Assembly: GCA_963674835.2 (NCBI GenBank)
Contig: CAXXKC010000002.1
Span: 992,001 to 1,056,000 of the forward strand
DNA from: G963674835 sp963674835
Lineage (GTDB): Bacteria; Planctomycetota; Planctomycetia; Pirellulales; Thermoguttaceae
Reading direction: 5' to 3'
Length of the DNA: 64,000 nt
Shown here: positions 59,714 through 64,000 of the stretch, piece by piece
How positions within the stretch are numbered: position 1 is the first letter of the stretch
How the letters are laid out: each line of letters begins with the position of its first letter
Notes under the pieces: generated by a model
Database searches by the model: none
Told to the model about the DNA's origin: nothing
Seen by the model: only the letters and a program-made list of their open reading frames with translations
Translations under genes and position numbers: made by a program

Positions 59714-59874
59714 TAGGGGCGTTCGACCCGGCCGTCGGAACGGTGGCGAGTCCGCCCCCAAAGCGGCCACAGAATTCTCATCGTCTATGAGGCATGGCCT
59801 TGCGGAATCCATCGACGGCCAACCACGCCGTTGCCGCGCCGGCCATTGAGTCGGCAGCAGAGAAAGGGCATTGC

Positions 59875-62800
59875 ATGGGCTCATCGACGCGATTTCTCGC
59901 GTTCGGCGTCTGGGCCGTGGCCGCCGCATACGGCGCGCTTGCCGCCGACGCTCAGGCGGCAGACGTCAAGGTCGCGGCTCCGACCGTCACTGTCCAGCGC
60001 GCTCCGGAAGCCGCTAGTCCCGCGCCAATGGCACGCCCGGCGCCCCAGGCGACGCCCTCCGGGCCGGGCGCAGCGCCCGGCAACCCCAATAAACCACCCG
60101 AAGAGCACGGAAAACCAGGCTCCGACGAGAAGAAGCCCGACGGCCCCGACAAGAAACCCGGCGAAGGCGACAAGAAGCCGGACTCCTCTAACGTCCCCAC
60201 CGTCCAACGCCCGTCGTCGCCGCCAAAGCCCGGCAACCCCGACGAGTTGAAGCTCAAGCCCGATGCTGAGGGACGAATCCGCTTCAACTTCACCAATCAG
60301 AAGTGGCTCGACGTCCTTCAGTGGCTTGCTGACATTTCCAAGATGAGCCTCGACTGGCAAGAAATGCCGGGCGACTACCTGAATCTCGTCACCAGCGAAA
60401 GCTACACCCTCGACCAGGCACGCGACCTCATCAATCAACATCTCTTGGCCCGCGGATACACGCTCTTCCGCCAGGGCGAAGTCATGTCCGTCGCCAAGCT
60501 CGACAAACTCAATCCCGCGATGGTCCCGTGGATCAAGCCCGAGGACCTCGACCGCCGCGACCCGCACGAGTTCGTCAAGGTCATCTTCCCCTTGGACTGG
60601 CTCCTCGCCGAAGACGCCGCCGAAGAGCTCAAGCCGATGCTCAGCCAATACGGCAAGCTCAGCCCGCTGAAGAACACCAACCGCATCGAGGCCGTCGACG
60701 CCGTCGTCAACCTCCGCGAGATCCGGCGTCTACTGACCGAGGAGCAGTCGAACACCGCCGATGGCAACCTCGTCGCCAAGTTCGAGCTCAAGCACACGCG
60801 CGCCACCGAGGTCCGCGAATTGCTCATGCAACTGCTCGGCATCGAAGACAAGAAGAAACCGACAGGCCCTCAGCCGGGACAGCCGCAACAGCCGCAACCG
60901 CAGCCCCAGCCGCAACAAGGCAAACCCGGTGGCGCACCCCCTAAGAAGGAACCCGAGGTACAACTCGTCGCCGACGAACGGCTCAACACCATCTATGTCA
61001 GCGCTCCGCCCGACAAGATGGCCATTGTCCGTCAGGCAGTCGCGGCCATCGACGTGCCCAAGAACGGCGACGAGCCGCCGGCGCACAGCGTGACCCGCAT
61101 GAAGGTCTACCGGCTCGAATCGCTCGATCCCGACGCGCTCATGAAAACGCTCAAGAACCTCGGCGGACTGAGCGTCGATGCCCGTTTCGAGATCGACAAG
61201 GAAAACAAGGCCATCATCGCCTATGCCTCGCTCGCCGACCAGGTGATCATCGCTTCCGTCGTCGACAAACTCGACGGCGGCGCCCGCCGCTCCCACATCA
61301 TCCCCTTGACCGGTCTCCGCGCCGATTCCACCGCACGCACCGTCGATTACATGATGGGCGGCGGCCCCGAGCCCGACGACAAGCAGGACGATCAGTCCAA
61401 TGAGGACTCCTACAACCCCTTCTTCTTCTCCCCCCGCTCCTCCTCGCGAAACCGCGGCCCCGAGAAGAAGCACGAGGATCGTTTCCGGGTCGATGCCGAT
61501 GTCAAGGGCAACCGCCTCTTGCTCTGGTGCAACGAGTTCGAACTGGCCAAGGTCGAAGAGCTCCTGGAAAACCTCCGCGTCACCCACCAGGCAGCCGACG
61601 ACGGCCAGGTCGTCCAAGTGCATCGGCTCGTCACACTCGATCCGGAACCCTTAATCAAAACGCTCCGCGACATGGAGGCCCTCAGCGTGGGCAGCACCCT
61701 CCAGGCCGACAAAGAGAACCGCGCCATCATCGCCCACGCGTCGCCAGCCGACCACGCCAAGATCCGCGACCTCATCACTCGTCTCGACGGCAGCGGCCGC
61801 CAGTTCCAGGTCGTCCAGCTCCGTCGCCTCGAGGCCGATTACGTCGCCGGTACGATCACCTTCATGATGACCGGCAAGGGCGAAGAGAAAAAATCCGGCT
61901 ACAGCAGAAACTACTACTTCAACGAGTACTTTGGCCGCTCCTCCCGCGACAAGCAGAAGAAGGAAGACGAATTCCGTGTCGACGCCGACATCGAATACAA
62001 CCGCCTCCTGCTCTGGGCGAACGACGTCGAGATGGAAGAGGTCCAAAAACTCCTCGTCAAGCTCGGCGAGATTCCGGCCGAAGGCGGCGATCCCAGTACG
62101 ATCCGGCTGCTGGATATCCCTCCCGGCCCCGAGCGCGACCAGTTGATCGAGCGGCTGCGGCGCGCCTGGCCTTCGATCGCCCCCAACCCGCTGAACTTCC
62201 CCGACAAGAAACCCTCCGACGCCGAACAGAAGAAGCCCGAAAAGCCCAAAGAGTCGGACACGCATCCCGCCAGAGCCACCACTCAGCAGCAACTCCCCGG
62301 CCAAGCTCCGTTCGCCGCGTCCGGCAAGCCCAACTGGTTCCACCTCGCTCAACTCCAGCAGCAGGAAAAGGCCGCGCCGCCGAACTCCGAATCGCCTCCT
62401 TCCACTCAACCCGCACCGTCTCCCAGTCAGCCGGACGCCGCCAACCCTCAGGCATCGCCATCGCCGCCGGGTGAGTCGTCCGCCGCCGCCAAGACGCCCC
62501 CGCCCGCGCCGATCACCATTACCGAAGGTCCCGACGGCCGGCTCATTATCAGCTCGCAAGACACAAAGGCCCTTGACCGTCTCGAGATGCTCATGGGCCA
62601 AACAGGAGCGGCCCGAAAAGACTACGACGTCATTCACCTCAAGTACGCCGAAGCCTATTGGGTCGCCCTCACGCTCGAGGACTTCTTCGGCGAAAACGAC
62701 AAAAAGACCAACTCCAACAGCCAATGGGACCCCTGGTGGGGACCTCCGCCGTCCGACGAAAAGGACGACACTCGCCGCCTGTCTCGCCGCAAGCCGCTGA

Positions 62801-63435
62801 AGTTCATCTCCGATGATACTACCAACACGATCCTCGTTCAGGGCGCCACGGCCGATCAGCTGCGCACCATCAAGGACCTCGTCGAACTCTACGACCGGCC
62901 CGTCATGACCGATTCCGAGTCCGCCCGCAAGACCGAGATCTTCCAGATTCGCCATGCCAAGGCGGCCGTCGTCGCCGAGGCCATCAAAGACGTCTATCGC
63001 GACCTGCTCAGCGCGAACGACAAGGCCCTCATCAACTCCAAGAAGCCGCAGCAGGATAACAAGGCCGTTAGCATCACCTATGGCGGTGGCGCCGGCGGTG
63101 GAACCGACAACGAGGTCGAACGCAAACCGAAATTCAAAGGCTATCTGTCACTCGGGGTCGACGAAGTGTCCAACACGCTGGTCATTTCCGCGCCGGAATT
63201 CCTCTTCCGCGACATCGCACGTCTCGTCGAACAGCTGGACGCCGCCGCCCGTCCCACCAGCGATCAAGTCTTCCTCATACCCCTGAGCCACGGCGTCAAC
63301 CGCGCCGAGTTGCAGGAGAAACTCTCCAGAATCCTTCAGGCGCAAATGGCTCCTGCTGGTGACAAAGGAAAGGAGCAAAAAGCCGCATCGTCCGAGAACC
63401 ACGAGTCGGCAAAGAGCCAACCGGCGAAAGACTGA
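59875..63435 (+). CDS. Exported protein of tandem secretin N-domains, no secretin barrel
   Basis: A 1186-aa secreted protein. The ATG at 59875 follows AAAGGG and opens a signal peptide (SSTRFLAFGVWAVAAAYGAL, cleaved near AQA-AD); an in-frame ATG 27 codons earlier would bury it. After a Pro/Lys/Asp-rich linker comes an N0-like domain (FNFTNQKWLDVLQWLADISK), then several Secretin_N-type domains (FELKHTRATEVRELLMQL, NTIYVSAPPDKMAIVRQAVA). A module of about 165 residues is repeated at about 406-575 and 582-745 (MKVYRLESLDPDALMKTL versus VQVHRLVTLDPEPLIKTL; both contain NRLLLW). Two more N-like domains follow a low-complexity linker. The GspD/PilQ beta-barrel domain is absent. Confidence 0.85.
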   Translation: MGSSTRFLAFGVWAVAAAYGALAADAQAADVKVAAPTVTVQRAPEAASPAPMARPAPQATPSGPGAAPGNPNKPPEEHGKPGSDEKKPDGPDKKPGEGDKKPDSSNVPTVQRPSSPPKPGNPDELKLKPDAEGRIRFNFTNQKWLDVLQWLADISKMSLDWQEMPGDYLNLVTSESYTLDQARDLINQHLLARGYTLFRQGEVMSVAKLDKLNPAMVPWIKPEDLDRRDPHEFVKVIFPLDWLLAEDAAEELKPMLSQYGKLSPLKNTNRIEAVDAVVNLREIRRLLTEEQSNTADGNLVAKFELKHTRATEVRELLMQLLGIEDKKKPTGPQPGQPQQPQPQPQPQQGKPGGAPPKKEPEVQLVADERLNTIYVSAPPDKMAIVRQAVAAIDVPKNGDEPPAHSVTRMKVYRLESLDPDALMKTLKNLGGLSVDARFEIDKENKAIIAYASLADQVIIASVVDKLDGGARRSHIIPLTGLRADSTARTVDYMMGGGPEPDDKQDDQSNEDSYNPFFFSPRSSSRNRGPEKKHEDRFRVDADVKGNRLLLWCNEFELAKVEELLENLRVTHQAADDGQVVQVHRLVTLDPEPLIKTLRDMEALSVGSTLQADKENRAIIAHASPADHAKIRDLITRLDGSGRQFQVVQLRRLEADYVAGTITFMMTGKGEEKKSGYSRNYYFNEYFGRSSRDKQKKEDEFRVDADIEYNRLLLWANDVEMEEVQKLLVKLGEIPAEGGDPSTIRLLDIPPGPERDQLIERLRRAWPSIAPNPLNFPDKKPSDAEQKKPEKPKESDTHPARATTQQQLPGQAPFAASGKPNWFHLAQLQQQEKAAPPNSESPPSTQPAPSPSQPDAANPQASPSPPGESSAAAKTPPPAPITITEGPDGRLIISSQDTKALDRLEMLMGQTGAARKDYDVIHLKYAEAYWVALTLEDFFGENDKKTNSNSQWDPWWGPPPSDEKDDTRRLSRRKPLKFISDDTTNTILVQGATADQLRTIKDLVELYDRPVMTDSESARKTEIFQIRHAKAAVVAEAIKDVYRDLLSANDKALINSKKPQQDNKAVSITYGGGAGGGTDNEVERKPKFKGYLSLGVDEVSNTLVISAPEFLFRDIARLVEQLDAAARPTSDQVFLIPLSHGVNRAELQEKLSRILQAQMAPAGDKGKEQKAASSENHESAKSQPAKD

Positions 63436-63769
63436 TCGCAACTCCGGGGTCTCCCCCCGGTCGTCTCGACCCGCATTTCGAAGCCGAGGCCGTCGGACCG
63501 CAAGTTCACTGCCCATACTCGGCAACTCGCGGCACGCCGCGCTCGCCAAATGCCAGAAGGTACTACTCTGCGTAACCGATCCGTAATGCGAGGTCCCGAG
63601 ACAACCGAACAGAGCCGGTAGACATCCTGGTGAGATGGATGACCAAGCGCCCCGCCGGACCGGCTCCACGCTCCCTCAACGCAAGACGCCTCGCGACGCT
63701 TCCGCGGCCTCACTCCTTCAAGCCAAGAATTCCCCACTCCACCACCGGCTGCCCCACCTGATTGCCGCC
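63436..63769. other. Intergenic region between secretin-like gene and last exported protein
   Basis: These 334 bases separate two plus-strand genes. No credible gene on either strand, no repeat and no strong terminator or promoter was recognised. Confidence 0.45.
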
Positions 63770-64000
63770 ATGACAACCCACCGACATCGCTTCCTCGATT
63801 CGTCGAACATTCTGCTCGCCCTCCTCGCCCTGACCGCGTTGCCTCTGCCGCTCGCGGCAGCACAAGTCGTGCGCCCCGACCCGGCCGAGGTGTTGGCCAT
63901 CGAGCGGGCCAACGAATCCCTTTCGCCCGGGCAGGCACTGAAAAAGCTCGATACCAGAGCCGGCGCCTGGCGGGTCGAGCAACAGTCCCTATTGCAGTCC
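63770..64000 (+). CDS. Exported protein of unknown function (3' end outside window)
   Basis: From the ATG at 63770 an open frame of 77 codons runs off the window. It begins with a classical signal peptide (HRHRFLDSSNILLALLALTA, then LPLPLAAAQ-VV) followed by PDPAEVLAIERANESLSPGQ. The composition matches the neighbours. The family cannot be told from the visible part. It may be co-functional with the secretin-like gene upstream, but the 334-nt gap argues for a separate promoter. Confidence 0.65.
   Translation, partial: MTTHRHRFLDSSNILLALLALTALPLPLAAAQVVRPDPAEVLAIERANESLSPGQALKKLDTRAGAWRVEQQSLLQS

Larger units (their letters stand above)
59255..59874. other. Long intergenic region between divergent AKR-like and secretin-like genes
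   Basis: These 620 bases carry two candidate promoters facing outward (59285-59313 minus; 59685-59713 plus). The middle 370 bases show no gene, clear hairpin or repeat. The plus-strand leader would be about 155 nt. Confidence 0.5.

Noticed and set aside
1..64000. tRNA, rRNA, CRISPR arrays, insertion sequences, prophage or defence islands
   Set aside because: Intergenic regions were read on both strands; no cloverleaf, regular spacer array, transposase or phage gene was recognised. Absence cannot be proved without covariance-model searches.

Overview
The window is GC-rich, densely coded chromosomal DNA from a flagellated diderm bacterium. Several traits point to a planctomycete (Pirellulales-like): tandem paralogues of a large GNAT-type protein, a MoxR/DUF58/double-VWA operon, a secreted protein built from secretin N-domains, Tat-exported oxidoreductase-like proteins, and many short sigma-factor/membrane-protein modules. 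That assignment is inferred from gene content only. I recognised no tRNA, rRNA, CRISPR array, IS element or prophage.

Layout. (1) 1-4.8 kb: the end of rpsI, a secreted beta-helix protein, a macro-domain protein, a TatD hydrolase, a redoxin and mqnD (futalosine menaquinone pathway). (2) 4.8-23.8 kb: a flagellar block almost entirely on the minus strand, read flgF, flgG, flgA, flgH, flgI, flgJ (rod-binding part only), flgN, flgK, flgL, fliW, csrA, flagellin, fliD, fliS. One plus-strand HD-GYP/PilZ protein is inserted between flagellin and fliD. Flagellin has its own sigma28-type promoter, a leader of about 245 nt and a terminator, and csrA ends at a strong intrinsic terminator. (3) 24.1-36 kb: minus-strand housekeeping genes (hemC, comF, a Gfo/Idh/MocA oxidoreductase, a CPBP protease, pgsA, rimO, rpiB, and a fused Sua5/YwlE protein). 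Among them are a plus-strand ImmA/IrrE peptidase and a sigma factor/membrane protein/Spy-like cassette with a second Spy-like gene upstream. (4) 36-49.8 kb: a long plus-strand run: an NHL lipoprotein, VWA protein, MoxR, DUF58, VWA protein, methyltransferase, three tandem GNAT-like paralogues and an SDR epimerase. (5) 49.8-64 kb: an O-methyltransferase, a transglutaminase, an SGNH hydrolase, a second csrA, a large GH2-like protein, mntP, a tetraheme cytochrome overlapping a Tat-exported aldo/keto reductase-like protein, a 1186-aa secretin-N-domain protein, and the start of another exported protein.

How the parts work together. The flagellar block encodes most of the late structural parts: proximal/distal rod, P and L rings, hook-filament junctions, cap and filament, plus the chaperones FliS and FlgN. 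It also carries the FliW/CsrA pair, which in Bacillus couples flagellin translation to secretion. The MoxR operon looks like an envelope-associated chaperone/VWA machine. Two families of short intergenic palindromic repeats are each present twice. The most noteworthy items are the flagellin regulatory region beside fliW-csrA, the second CsrA, the tandem GNAT genes, the barrel-less secretin-like protein, the active-site-degenerate aldo/keto reductase paired with a cytochrome, the Sua5-YwlE fusion and the two repeat families.
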